Shown here: in pieces, positions 36,721-47,673 of the stretch
Layout: the number at the start of each line of letters is the position of its first letter
How positions within the stretch are numbered: position 1 is the first letter of the stretch
Assembly (NCBI RefSeq): GCF_016920785.2
Contig: NW_024609835.1
Span: 21,667,108-21,731,107 of the forward strand
DNA length: 64,000 nt
Reading direction: 5' to 3'
Origin: Ixodes scapularis
Taxonomy: Eukaryota; Arthropoda; Arachnida; Ixodida; Ixodidae
Program-made: the position numbers and the translations under genes
The notes under the pieces: model-generated
What the model was told of the DNA's origin: nothing
Databases searched by the model: none
The model's input: the letters and a program-made list of their open reading frames with translations, nothing else

Positions 36721-37412
36721 TGATAGAAAACATGATTGCGCTTGGAAGATGGGGACATAGGAAGGACAGACACAACAGAGCGCTAACATTCAACTGATTT
36801 AATTCAAGAACCTCAGCGTAGAAACGAACTTTGTCACCGCACCACATCTCAACCAATCCGTTCTGCCACGGACCGCAAGTATGCCAACTCCTTATCCGCC
36901 AAGTCAATTGACGCCATACTGACACAACTTGTGCCGGAACTATTTATAGTGTCAGCCTCCATAATCTCGCTAACAGTCCTATCTTTGTGCCTCTCAAGAA
37001 CAGTAGACGAAGCAAATAATTGTTTGCACCCTCAGTCATGACAGTGACACGACAGATCATCACTGCGAGTGCAAACCATTATTTGCTTTGTCTACTGTTC
37101 TTGCTAGGCACAAAGATATGACTGTTAGAGAGATTATGGAGGCTGATGCTATAAATAGTTCTGGCACGTGTTGTGTCAGTGTGGCGTCAATTGACTTGGC
37201 GGATAAGGAGTTGGCGTACTTGCGGTCCGTGGCAGGGCCACGGATTGGTTGAGATGTGGTGCGGTGACGCAGTGTGTTTTTACGCTGAGGTTCTTGAATT
37301 AAATCAGTTGAAAGTTAGCACTCGGTGGTGTCTGTCCTTCCTATGTCCCCGTCTTCAAAGCGCAATTATGTTTTCTAACGTACCGTACCAACTTGCCCAA
37401 CAATCAGCACTC
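36721..37412. mobile_element. Head-to-head pair of Penelope-like element 3' ends
   Basis: A giant inverted repeat of roughly 300-bp arms meets near 37035. Reading outward on either arm gives the PLE C-terminal region after GIY-YIG, including HKDMTVREIMEAD and DLADKELAYL on the plus arm, then a shared 3' UTR. The insertion is bounded by an 11-bp target duplication GTTAAAAAGTG (36710-36720 and 37413-37423), and the empty site is intact in copy 1 of the segmental duplication. The plus arm extends about 30 bp further at its 3' end. Confidence 0.88.
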
Positions 37413-38722
37413 GTTAAAAAGTGCTACTGTGTTTTAAGCAGCTCGCACCAAATATTTTCTTGAAATACATAGGTTCATGAAAATTATTATGTAGATGTTG
37501 GCAGACAGTCATGGTGAGGCCAATCTTTAATGCCAAGTGGTCCACTTATTCAGAGTTAATTGAGTTTGTAAATATTGTAGGTCGCAAATTAAATTTTTAT
37601 GGTATGCAATGGGCACAATCATCCGTAATGACTAGCTCTACCTAGGGGAACTTCATACGTTTACTACGGCAAGATGGTTTCGAAAAACAAAGTATTTAGT
37701 TTATTCAACTCCTGCACTAACCTTGTCTTTAGAAACTTTTTATATTCTTTGCGATGCTGAGATAAGATTCTGGAAATAGTTTTTCTAGAACTACTCTAGA
37801 TATTTCCAGTTCATCATTTTTCTCGCAAAGCATTCGAAAGAGCCCAACCCTGTAATGTACGGAGGGAATTCACAGAATGATGCGACTGACAGTTTGGAAC
37901 ATTCGGCACTGTAACAGTAATAATGACATGTCACTTATGTAATGCTCATTATCGCAGATCAAACTGCTTTTTCCGTCTACACTCATTTTCAGTAGACTCA
38001 TCCAGCGAACTTCCACCTGAGACTGCAGCGCTGGGTTCTGCAAAGTAATTTGAATGAATAATGATGCAACAGGTTTCTTTGAGCGTGCGTCTAACACATA
38101 TTCTTTATATTGAATCTGCTAACTGTATTCATGACCATGTCCATAATTGTATCCACATTCCAGCTTATTTTTATTTTGACATTTGAGTTTTCCTCAGTAC
38201 TTTTCTCAACATCTGTGCTTGTTGAACCGTACTCAAGTCCATACATCTTGTCTTTCGCTATTACATTAATATATAAAACTGTTGATGCCGAGTGAGAATT
38301 CAAGGTACCGAATCTGTCGTGCGAGCTAAATAAGAACCAATAAAAAGCTATACAAAGGAAATTTTGTTAAAGGAGGCTGTATGGGCATTAGAATAGCACA
38401 TGCCATGCTAAAAAAAAAAAAATACAAATTCTTGTTAGGTATGCAAGGATGACAGTGTTGTGCTGTTTCTGATGTGTCACAAAAAACAAAAAAAAATCAG
38501 TGCCATACAGTGTTCCTTATGGAAGTACAAACTGTTGAATTCGAAGCCCAGAAGTTTTATTCAGGAATGTTCCTCAATACAAATGTATTTTGAGATCTGA
38601 GCCACTGACTGATACATGACTATGTGGCAAACATTCATTTTTATGTGCATTATAGTTTACTAGGTCTAGTCTGCATTGATTTATTGCATTCATGCTGAAA
38701 CTGGGACGGGTTCTCTGGGTAT

Positions 38723-40911
38723 CAGGGGTGGAAGCGCTGCGCCAATTGCGCCACCCTGCGCCAATTCACTTCCCTGCGCCAGCCTGCTCCAAAACGCCAA
38801 TTTCAGCTTTTTTTGTGTGTGTTTTCTTTAAATTTAGCGGAAAACGGTCGGCCACTGGCCACCATGTGGTGTGTACTTTTGTTTAGGCGTCAGTGCGGGA
38901 GACTCGTACCAACTCGACTGGGGCTCCGAACCACGTGTAACCGCAGGGCGAGGAGTCGATTTTAGTTCATCGAGAATGAGATGTCGATTTTGACTACAAA
39001 GAGCTTGATATACGAACACATCGGTTTGGTTTCGGGCATAGTTGGTTGGCGCGGTTGGAGCGCGCATGCAGTTGCCCGTGGTCCCAATTTGCCGTGATCG
39101 TGGAAGTTGGTGCCTCGGCACCGGTGGGCTACTTCGGCCATTAACATGAGCAGAAGTAAGTGGCCTTTACTAGCTTTACCTGTCATTTGGTAGCGTACCA
39201 TATTTGGACGCTTAGCCGTGAAGAATCGCGAGCACAGGCACATGCGTTCTCGAGCTCCATTTGTCTTGTCAAAACGAAACCAAAACCATCATTGTGTGCG
39301 CGAATGTGCACGCTCTCGTGTGTTGTTTCCCACCGTCAGACCACTGGCGAAAACAATACCCGCAATCTTAAGGGAGTTGGTTAATTGGCTGTGCTACACA
39401 CTTTTTTTTCTTTCCTTTAGCGTGGAGGAGTGGGGGTTACATCAGAGATGCCGTACAACACTCCCGCGCTGCCGATTCCTGCCGTGAACGCTCCTTAACT
39501 TGCTATAGCCACTCTACTCGTACAAGTTTCGGGTATAGGTGTATCTGGTTGGGAGGGGGGGGGTTGGGTAGAGAGAAGATAGTGGGGCTTTTTGTCACGT
39601 AAGAAGGCAGCCTGCCCCGCAGGGATCAGCGCCTGATCAGCTACATCTCATTTTCAGTCTCGTTCAAACTATCTTCTCTTAAAGCACTTCTACTGAGTGC
39701 ACAAGAACTCATAAGCAAGGGTGTGGCAGTTAAGGACATGGACAAGGTGTGGAGTGGACACCTCCTGCTAAGTGATGTGAACTCTAAACGGCCCAAAGTA
39801 CTCGAGCGCATAAAAGAAATGGACTCTGCCCTTCAAACTGTGAAAAAAAAAGGTGAACGGTAAACTTCAGTTGTTTCCAATGTACACAGATTCAGCTTAG
39901 TCACAACCTCTTTTTCCTTTTTGAACATGGAAGCCTGTGGGCTCTTCTAGCCAGTGTTTATGCTGCATATGTGTTAGTGGCTGTGATATTTTTAAGACTA
40001 TATATTTTTCCACCTAAAGTGATATAGATATAGCTTTGTATGTTAACTTGAGTGTAGGGATTACCGTATTTTATGAACAGGGATTAAGAACATTTGTATT
40101 TAATGAAAACAGGTCAGTAAGGACTGCTTTATTTTGAAACATGTTGCGGTACCTTAATTTTTTTATGGAGACACGCAATGCACAACATTTTATGGAGTAT
40201 ATAAGGTTGCATTGCTCTTCTAGTCGATGCTTAAAGTTGCATATGTACGAGTGACTGTGCTATTCTAAAGATATAAAATACACATTTTGTTTTGCATCTG
40301 AATTTTCGTCAAATGTCAGTAGTCTTGTATTTTGTTACTAAACTTGATATAGGGCTTTTTAAGCAGTGATTGAACATGTGTATTCTTTATTAAACAAAAA
40401 CTGTAGTAAGCGAAAGTAGTTTATCTGACACCTTGTAGTGGTTTAGTTTTCTGGATACATGTTTACAATTGGTCTATTAAGTAGACGGTTTTGTACTGGC
40501 GTGGCCCAAGTTGTGCTTTTATTGTCGGGGCCTCCCATATAAAGTCTGTCATGACTCTGCCTGCTGCCGGAATGGTTTTCGAAGCCTTTCCTTTGCATAA
40601 ATTGCCAATATTCCATATTTCAATGCAATAGAAATAGAAAGGTATGTATGTGTCTTGCTTGAAAATTATTCTGGGATGTGCATGCATATATTTTTGCTAC
40701 ATTTTCACATTTAGAAACAACAAATCACTTTTAGACACCTGTTCGACCTCCGTGACCTGCTCCAAAACCCATTTCTACGGCTACAAAACTTACTTTTGCT
40801 GCTTCCGAGCTGCTCTAAAGCGAGCCTTTTACTGCTCCAAAACTGCTCCAAAGTGGGACTTTTGCTGCTCCCAGCCCTGCTACAAAAGGCTCTAGCCCGC
40901 TTCCACCCCTG
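38723..40911. mobile_element. 2.2-kb TIR transposon, hAT-like ends, 6-bp target duplication
   Basis: The TIRs are CAGGGGTGGAAGCG at both ends (14 bp). Flanks are GGGTAT at 38717-38722 and 40912-40917, and the empty site GGGTAT is present once at the matching place in the paralogous copy. CAGGGGTG is a hAT-style terminus, but the duplication is 6 bp, not 8. TGCGCCA motifs cluster at the left end and TGCTCCAAA motifs at the right. No transposase is visible; a short spliced ORF may be present at 39146-39863. Confidence 0.87.
39146..39863 (+). CDS. Small two-exon ORF inside a transposon
   Basis: ATG 39146 starts a four-codon mini-exon ending at a consensus donor A|GTAAGT (GT at 39156). An acceptor TCATTTTCAG (AG at 39656-39657) opens an exon 39658-39863 whose phase matches, giving about 72 residues ending at TAA 39861-39863. 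The exon is Lys/Ser/Leu-rich and looks helical (SLKALLLSAQELISKGV, KDMDKVWSGH). No family is recognised. A competing acceptor near 39420 (CCTTTAG) gives a different product. It could be a captured host exon or an element gene. Confidence 0.3.
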
Positions 40912-41164
40912 GGGTATGAATAAAGAGATAAACATTTCTTGATATCAAAACATTTGAGAACGGACAAAAGGAAGGATCTGAGAACGGTATCTTAGATTCT
41001 CTTCTTTTTCTTACAGTATATCTAATGTTCACTTTATTTCACCTGATGCATTTAGTTTTTAGCGCAGCTGTTAGCACCCGTTTCCGCGTTTCGCGGCGTC
41101 GCTGTCGGCGTAACCGTTTAACTAAACTTGGCAGGAAATTGAATTAATGTTGTGGTGATGTGAC

Positions 41165-41370
41165 GTTAATATTTCCGCTAAGTCTAGCTGAGAAACTGAA
41201 TGTTTTTATGGATGACGTGACACGGTCATGCGACGTCATTTTCCCCGCTACTTTTAGCGGAAAAACTGCATTTGTGTTGAGGTTATGTGACATCAATTTT
41301 CGCGCTAAATTTATTGGGAAACTTAACTTGCTAAATTTAGTGGGGAAATTTCCCCCTAAATCGGAGGGAG
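41165..41370. repeat. Degenerate repeat array, GCTAAATTTnGCGG family
   Basis: Units such as CCGCTAAGTCTAGCTGAGAAA, CCGCTACTTTTAGCGGAAAA, GCGCTAAATTTATTGGGAAA and TGCTAAATTTAGTGGGGAAA alternate with TGTGAC-containing spacers at about 60-bp spacing. The same core forms the tighter array at 58224-58392. Confidence 0.6.
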
Positions 41371-41508
41371 CAGAAGAGGAGGAGGGGAGGGGAAGGAGGG
41401 GCATACCCTCCCATCTTCCTCTTCGAGAGCTGTACTGTATTTTCTCATTACAGAGAATTGTAAACGTCTCATATTTCATCTCATGTTTTTTCAACTTTTA
41501 TATTGCAG

Positions 41509-41705
41509 GTGCGCTTGCAGCACAAATCTGGGTTGTGCTGATCCTCTACGCACAAGTTAGGAACTCCTGAGTGACAAGAGTGGGAGTTTGGTCTGACAGC
41601 TCAAGGGACACCATTGTTCAGTATTGAATTTTTAATTATCTTCTTTTCAGCAAAGTTAAGCTTTGCTGCATGCAGTTCTTCTAAAAATAAATACCTGCAA
41701 CCAAA
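41509..41705 (+). other. Candidate 3'-terminal exon
   Basis: It follows an acceptor TTTTATATTGCAG (AG at 41507-41508). One frame runs about 20 hydrophobic residues to TGA at 41568. An AATAAA lies at 41686-41691 with no intervening donor of quality. It could end the transcript starting near 28 kb, but the linkage is unproven. Confidence 0.25.
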
Positions 41706-41964
41706 TTTACCAGGTCACGACATTTTGCCTCTGCTCTTAGTGCTCCTGGTGAGCCTCAGATAAGAGCTTACTGGTGTGCAAACATCATAATTGTTTGAAA
41801 CCACTCACTGATGTAGAGACTCATTGACATCCGGCATTCCAATGAAACGCTGGATATCCACAAGTCTTTCTTGAACAATGCAAGCGAGAAAGGAAGCATA
41901 CAATCATATTGTATTGGGGGACATTCTACAGAGTGTTTTTTTTGTATATTTTACAGATTTTTTA

Positions 41965-43215
41965 AAAAAAAGCTGTAAAAGCTACATTTACGCAGTCTGT
42001 ACATGTGAGTTATATGGCCAGGGCGGCATGGTATAAAAGGCTAATTTGTAATGATCAGTCGGCTTATTACAGAGATGTGCCAGACTTCTTTCAGAAAACT
42101 AGATGGAGGTTCATTCTCGCGTGGTTTTATCCCGCGAATCTGAATATCCCGTTCGTTTTCCACAAAGATATAACTAAACGTGAGAAAACACAAAAAAAAC
42201 ATCCTACCAATAGTGACATCGTAAGAAGACCTTTCAGCCGCCAAGTGTGTGTCGCTTAAGGGCCGCGCGTCCAGTCGCAAGTTTTCTAGGTATATTCTCC
42301 CGCATTGGCACCAGTCGTGACACATTTTTCTGCCCCTTTAAAAAATAGCATGTGCGTGCATAGCTTTCATAGGCGCTGAAGATGCGTGAACAAAGATTTT
42401 GAAAGCTGCTCTTGTGACGTCGCTCTCTAGGGAAGTGCTTTCAAAGCGCTTTAAAAATGACTCTATGCAGCCTCGATTAATTAAATTGGCAAATAATTTT
42501 GATATTTGAGATTCTGGAGGTCAAATGAAGAAGATTTAAAAGTGTTTTCTCAAATACAAAATTGCTTCAGCCTCTCTCTAAGTATAGTATGTTCCTGAAA
42601 TTTTTAATCAGTGAAAATAGACCCATGGTTCCAATTAGAAACTTCTAAGCATCATCAAAACACACTAAATCAATTTTCTTTGTGAAGATATAAGACAAGA
42701 GCAGCATTTTATGGTGTTCTAAAAAAATGGTCAATTTGGACGGGTTTTCAGACTTCGGTTTCTTACCAGAGCGCATCTTTGCACCTACGGTCCTGCTGCC
42801 CGGTGGCCGCAGTGCGAAGCCGCCCCCTCGCCTCCCTCGTAGGATGGAGGGAAGCAAGGCGCACGTGTGTTGCGCGTCTAAGCCCCTGGGGAACAGGACC
42901 GTGGGCGCAAAGATGAGCTCTGATAAGAAACTGAAACCTAGAAACTCATCCAAATAAAGCATTTTTACAGAACGCGTAAAATGCTACCCCTGCATTATAT
43001 CCTTCTAAAAAGAGTTGATTTTGTGGTTTTCAGTGACTCAGCAAGTTTCCAATAGAAACCATAGTTTCATTTTCACTAATTAAAAAGTTAATTAACAAAT
43101 TGTATTTAATTATCTGACTGATCGTTACGACTAGGTCCCTATACTACGTATGCCTGGCCATATAACTCGCCTGCACAAATCGCATTAATTTAGCTTTCAC
43201 GACCTTTCTAAACAT
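41965..43215. mobile_element. Long-TIR, largely palindromic DNA transposon
   Basis: About 41965-42065 pairs with about 43105-43215 (shared GAGTTATATGGCCAGG core and a GATCAGTC motif). Further in, 42605-42830 pairs with 42846-43080 about a centre near 42838, so frames on both strands resemble each other. The left half carries about 530 bp (42070-42600) without a partner, probably a later insertion or the unique body. Exact ends and target duplication were not resolved. Confidence 0.7.
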
Positions 43216-43270
43216 ATATGTAAAGCTTAAAACTAAATTGCCGTGTACAACAGTGAAAAGGCGAAACCAC

Positions 43271-43298
43271 CATGTTGGAGCCATATGGCTCCAACATG
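43271..43298. repeat. Perfect 28-bp palindrome
   Basis: CATGTTGGAGCCAT is followed immediately by its exact complement with no loop. Imperfect pairing (GGCGAAACC/GGTATCGCC) extends it to about 43259-43309. Confidence 0.9.
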
Positions 43299-43309
43299 CC
43301 GGTATCGCC

Positions 43310-43510
43310 TTTTCGCTGGTATAGGATGTCCCATATTACGTTATCCATGTATGGTTCCGTCCGCCTACGTGGTTCCGCCATAATCCACTACGCCGGTATA
43401 GGACGTCCCATAATACGACACGCTTGTATGGTTCCGCCTACCTGTATCGTTCCGCTGTAATCCACTATACTGGAGCTGCCTTTTCGCTTGTATAGGATGT
43501 CCCATATTAC
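43310..43510. repeat. Tandem array with GGTATAGGATGTCCCATA units
   Basis: The motif GTATAGGATGTCCCATATTA occurs at about 43319, 43395 (variant) and 43490. A second motif, TGTATGGTTCCGCC, and AATCCACTA lie between copies, and units are about 75-100 bp. The flanking palindrome and the CCTTTTCGCT motif at both edges suggest remains of a DNA transposon terminus. Confidence 0.65.
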
Positions 43511-43728
43511 GGTTACGCTTGTATGAGCCTTTTCCATCATCTTTCCATCATCGATATTTTCCAACAGGGAAGCGCATTATACGCGGGGAAAGTCTGTATT
43601 CGTAATCGTCATGCTCATTTTTCCTGAGCACATCAAGTTCTCCGGCCTATATGTCTCTAAAGCCGCACTCACACGTCTCAAACATCGAACAAACGACACG
43701 CTGTTCGCAGTAGGCATAACAGGGAGTT

Positions 43729-43885
43729 TTAGGGTATCGCGTTTGCACATTCGATACGGTGCAATGGGCCGTCCGCTACGAACTGCGCGTTTGAGAGTCT
43801 TTAGCGGTAGTGCGTGCGCAGTTCGTATCAGAGAGTCTATCGTGGCATATGGAATGCGCAAAAACGGTTCCCTAGATCTCTCTCA
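43729..43885. mobile_element. Foldback MITE A
   Basis: The left side AGGGAGTTTTAGGGTATCGC pairs with the right side TGCGCAAAAACGGTTCCCTA, with an internal inverted pair CGAACTGCGC/GCGCAGTTCG. A fragment of another left end (GGGAGGTTTAGGGAAGCG) follows at 43886-43920. Confidence 0.75.
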
Positions 43886-43923
43886 CAGGGAGGTTTAGGG
43901 AAGCGTTGTTGCACATCCAATAA

Positions 43924-44085
43924 TAGAGAGTTTTAGGGAACCGTTTTGCGCACCCGATACGGCAAAATGGGCCCTCCGGCACCAACTGCGCATATGTGTC
44001 TTCTCTGTTAGCGCATGCGCAGTTCATGCCGGAGGATCCGTCGTACCGTATCGGATGTGCAAAAGCGGTTCCCTAAAACTTCCTA
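43924..44085. mobile_element. Foldback MITE B with 4-bp target duplication
   Basis: It belongs to the same family as MITE A: TAGAGAGTTTTAGGGAACCG at the left, its near complement at the right, and central GCGCATGCGC-type pairing. It is flanked by ATAA on both sides (43920-43923 and 44086-44089). It is about 162 bp, almost fully palindromic and noncoding. Confidence 0.78.
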
Positions 44086-44916
44086 ATAACAGAATCATGC
44101 GCGGACACGCCTTATGCATCCTCGAAGCACCTTTGCTTTATACATATTTATAGTTGAAACGTGTCTGGAGATAGTTCTTGTATGGCCGATGTCGTGGTAG
44201 GACCTTTACACAAGCAAGAAACACGTTTCAAAGAGTGTCTCCAGACTGTCTTCTCTATGATGTATTTGCAGCGTACCCTCGGCTTTAGACTTGATTAGCT
44301 GACTGCAGTGAGAAGGTTACACCAGCGAGCAGTAGTAATGTGTGCTCCGAGGCAAAGTAGGCGCGCAGACATTCTAACCGCGCCTCTGGTCAGTGGCGCC
44401 ACTCAGCGGGTTGTCTTATAACTGAACGCCGTTGACGAACACGGCGCGAAAGTTCGATTGTCTGCCTCGCGGCTGTTTCGGCGTTTCTGCTGCGCTAGGT
44501 ACTTACGCAGACTTAAGAAGTAAACTGCTACAAGTTACAAATTACTTGTAACCCATTACTTTTTTCAGGTAATCTTCTGATTCTCAGGCTACATCTTGTA
44601 GCAGTAATTTTCGAAGCATTTTAAGTAGAAAATATTGCAACGAATCACTTTTTTAATTTCTCGTTTGTTTTATTTAAAAGTATGAATGCGGTAACTAAAG
44701 TCCTATCTTCAGTCAATTCGACCAAATAAAAACAAAAACTTAGTACAAACTACGTATTTCAGAAGTACAAATGGAGCGTGGAAATAGAAAAGCGATTACT
44801 TTCAAAGCAAACGCCTAAATGTTGGTATTGCGCTTTTTTTTTGTGTGTGTGTGTGGAGTTGCTATGATTTTTATGTTTATTAATACACATTATGTCGAAA
44901 GCAGGTGAAAGTACAA

Positions 44917-45097
44917 CTATAGTCAGTTGCAACCTGAGAACGAAGGGCGAGGGTAAGACGGGGCGGGGAGGAGGAAGCAGACGGAACGCTAAAGAGAGAA
45001 GGATGTTTCCCGCTCTCTTCTGCAGCGTTCCGTCTGCTTCCTCCTCCCCGGCCCTTCTTAGCCTCGCCCTTCGTTCTTAGGTTGCAACGGACTATAG
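44917..45097. mobile_element. Foldback MITE, about 180 bp
   Basis: Arms of about 70 bp (CTATAGTCAGTTGCAACCTG inward against CTATAGTCCGTTGCAACCTA on the other strand) surround a centre near 45000-45025. The arms are purine/pyrimidine-biased (GGGGAGGAGGAAGCAGACGG). Confidence 0.8.
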
Positions 45098-45210
45098 TGC
45101 AAACGTAGATATGATTCGCGTAATCTTTTTTACGACATGACACGCTGTCTAAATATCCTTACAACCCCATTTATTATTTAAGCGAACGGAGTCTGCCATT
45201 TTCCGTTACA

Positions 45211-45213
45211 GTA

Positions 45214-45256
<43 letters not shown>

Positions 45257-45400
45257 GAGTTGCAAAATAAACTTTGAGTTTGGGAGAATTGGGAAATTAC
45301 GAAAAATAAACTCCGACAAACACCGAATTTTTGCTAAAAAATAAACTCCGAAAAACACCCTCCGAATTTCACGAAAAATGAACTCCGAAAACACGGAGCC
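45211..45400. repeat. Poly-T run and AATAAACTCCGA repeat cluster
   Basis: A run of more than 40 T (about 45213-45255) is followed by five or so units of the AATAAACTCCGAAAAACAC type. Related units occur at 340-405. Probably the subterminal region of a decayed DNA transposon. Confidence 0.6.
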
Positions 45401-45506
45401 CTACCTATATTTCACTTTAGGTGTCTGCAGAGGGCTTGCCTTGTATTCGAAGTGCCAAAGTTAGAAAAGAAATATTACATCGAGGACACTTTAGCGTTGT
45501 AAGACC

Positions 45507-46694
45507 GGGCGGCGGAGAAAAGCTCACCGGAGAAAAGCTCACCGCAAAACCGGAAGATGCGGAGAAAAACTCACCGGCCTTTGAGCGGATGCGGAGAAAA
45601 GCTCACCGATTTTTCTTTAACTTAGCGGATTTTGTGTCAAACGTGGTAATTTAACACAATTCGCATTCGTCACTTCATTAAAAATATGTCCTCTTTTTTT
45701 TGTGACATTCTTAAAGTTCATTGGGCATATTTACTAAATCCTCAGAAATTAGTAATCACCCATTTCGTATATCAATGAAGCCACAATTATAAAATCAGAA
45801 CATTGTACACCGGTAAAAAATACAACAATTTATTGACAACTGACAGTGTGCTGTCGGTAGCTCTGTCAAATAAAGATGTCTGTTCTTTGTGAGCTAATAT
45901 GAATAGCGGTGTGTCAACCGTTTCAGCTCCAAATATTGCGTAGTGCCTGATAGATAAGTAGGTGATCATGTAATCAGTGTCCGCTACGCTGTTTTTTTTT
46001 TTTCAGTTAATTTCATTAACAAAACTTTATTTGCGAGAACAGCTTCGTCCCGTCGTGTTTGTTGTGTTCACTACGTCGTCATGTGAGCGGTATGTATAAC
46101 GTTTACTAACTCGCCCTATTCGCTACCTTACAGAAGACTACTTCTTATATAGGTCAAGAGTAACAACGGTGCCAGTGTGCAGCCTAAAGGTCACGGGTGG
46201 CTCACCGAAGAAGGGCACTATCACACAGTGGCAACCTGTGGAAACACCAGCACGAACGGCTAGAAAACGTGCAAGTTCCTGGAAGAAAGAAGCCTCGATG
46301 TCCTACTGACTGTTTTATCCTGTTTTCAAAGGTTAACAACAGCTTCAAAAAGAATTTCAGGCACCGCGTTGTTGCGCATGCACCTTCGGATTTTCGGCAT
46401 TTACAGTTCTGATATTTAGGTTTTAGGCAGACATTATTAAGTTTTCGAACTTTTTCCTGTTCTTCAAGTGCATGAGGACATTTTCTTTTTTACAATGCTG
46501 AGGAATTTTAATGATAATAAATTGATATATGTTACGCATGACCCAACAGCCTTCATATAAAATGAAGGGAAAAAAATCGGTGGGCTTTTCTCCGCATGCG
46601 CTCAATAGCCGGTGAGCTTTTCTCCGCAACCGCCTGTTTTGTGGTGAGGTTTTCTCCGGTGAGCCTTTCTCCGGTAAGCTTTTCTCTGGGATTC
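45507..46694. mobile_element. TIR transposon with 17-bp motif arrays in both TIRs
   Basis: It is flanked by a perfect 8-bp duplication GTAAGACC (45499-45506 and 46695-46702). Each TIR (about 130 bp) contains four or so copies of CGGAGAAAAGCTCACCG: direct at 45516-45612 and inverted at 46573-46685. The ~0.9-kb interior is AT-rich with only short frames and no transposase. The 8-bp duplication is compatible with hAT, but the ends lack CAGGG. Confidence 0.85.
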
Positions 46695-46702
46695 GTAAGA
46701 CC

Positions 46703-47429
46703 ACAACTTTCGCTCCGTTCTATATTTTAGTCGCCGGTCTGTTCGCAGCCGAAATCGAGCACGGCGAATGTCACCGGGGAAACTCTGAAACAGAACGACG
46801 CAGTGTAAGCGCGGGTTTACGCGACAAAAATACGCCTTCGTTCGAACGTCTTGAGTTATCCCGTAGATGGAGCCACTCGTGATTATTCTGCTTAGAGAGA
46901 CTAGATTTAGAATAGGGAGCAACTCAGCCCATGGATAGCGTTTGCAATTTAATGGCGGTCGCCTCTTTCGCAACTTGGTCGCCACTGTGCATTCGCTGCA
47001 TCGCCGCGCGGCGAGAAGGAAAGTGGATCGAGAAACAGAGACGCTTACAGAATATCATTGCGTTCGTCTGCTCCTTGTAACTCGTATCGCAAACGCGGCC
47101 ATTAAACCACGTGACCGTGATCCAGGAGTTGTAAACACTGGGAAATCTAGGCTCACTAGTTCCGCGTTATGCCATCACCACCACGACGCTAATAACGAAT
47201 TTATTCAGGCGAACGAATAGGTTAACTGGCTGAGATCAATATCCAACGTTCTCGAGCATGGTACAGAAAACGAAACGCCCGCCAAGACGGCTTCCGCGAA
47301 CGGTGTATATGCGTGGCGCAACCAACCAGTGGCGCCCCCCTTGTGTGACGGGGCTACGTGCTAAAGCCTTCAAGATTGAAAGATAGAATAATTACGGTGT
47401 CAGAAGCTGTTGATACTGAAAATGCTAAA
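46703..47429. other. No gene recognised
   Basis: Short frames only, of moderate GC. Some pieces (CCAACCAGTGGCGCCCCCC) look like repeat fragments. Nothing can be assigned. Confidence 0.45.
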
Positions 47430-47673
47430 CATTTCGACAAAAACCCCGAGACTGGGACAAAAAGGGACGGACAAACACAAAGTCTCAAACACAGCTGAAT
47501 TTTTGATTTGACAAGGAAGGGTGCTTATATAGGCGTCAAGTCCTACACAAATCAAAAGAGACTAAGGAAAGAGAGGGAGGAACCTTCACAAACAAAAGAG
47601 ACGAAAGAAAAAAGAAAACCCGTGCCACAAGCAGTACAAAAAAAAAAAACAAGCATTACAATAGAACTGAAAA

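Larger units (their letters stand above)
35794..40963. repeat. Tandem segmental duplication, copy 2, with two later insertions
   Basis: It is the direct repeat of 33424-35793. It is interrupted by a PLE-derived insertion (36721-37412) and a TIR transposon (38723-40911). Removing both restores collinearity, ending near GAGAACGGA at 40963. Both insertions are therefore younger than the duplication. Confidence 0.9.

Noticed and set aside
42727..42957. Proteins on opposite strands sharing IFAPTVL as a possible conserved gene
   Set aside because: Not called as a gene because the match comes from the element's inverted symmetry. Left as a finding to test.
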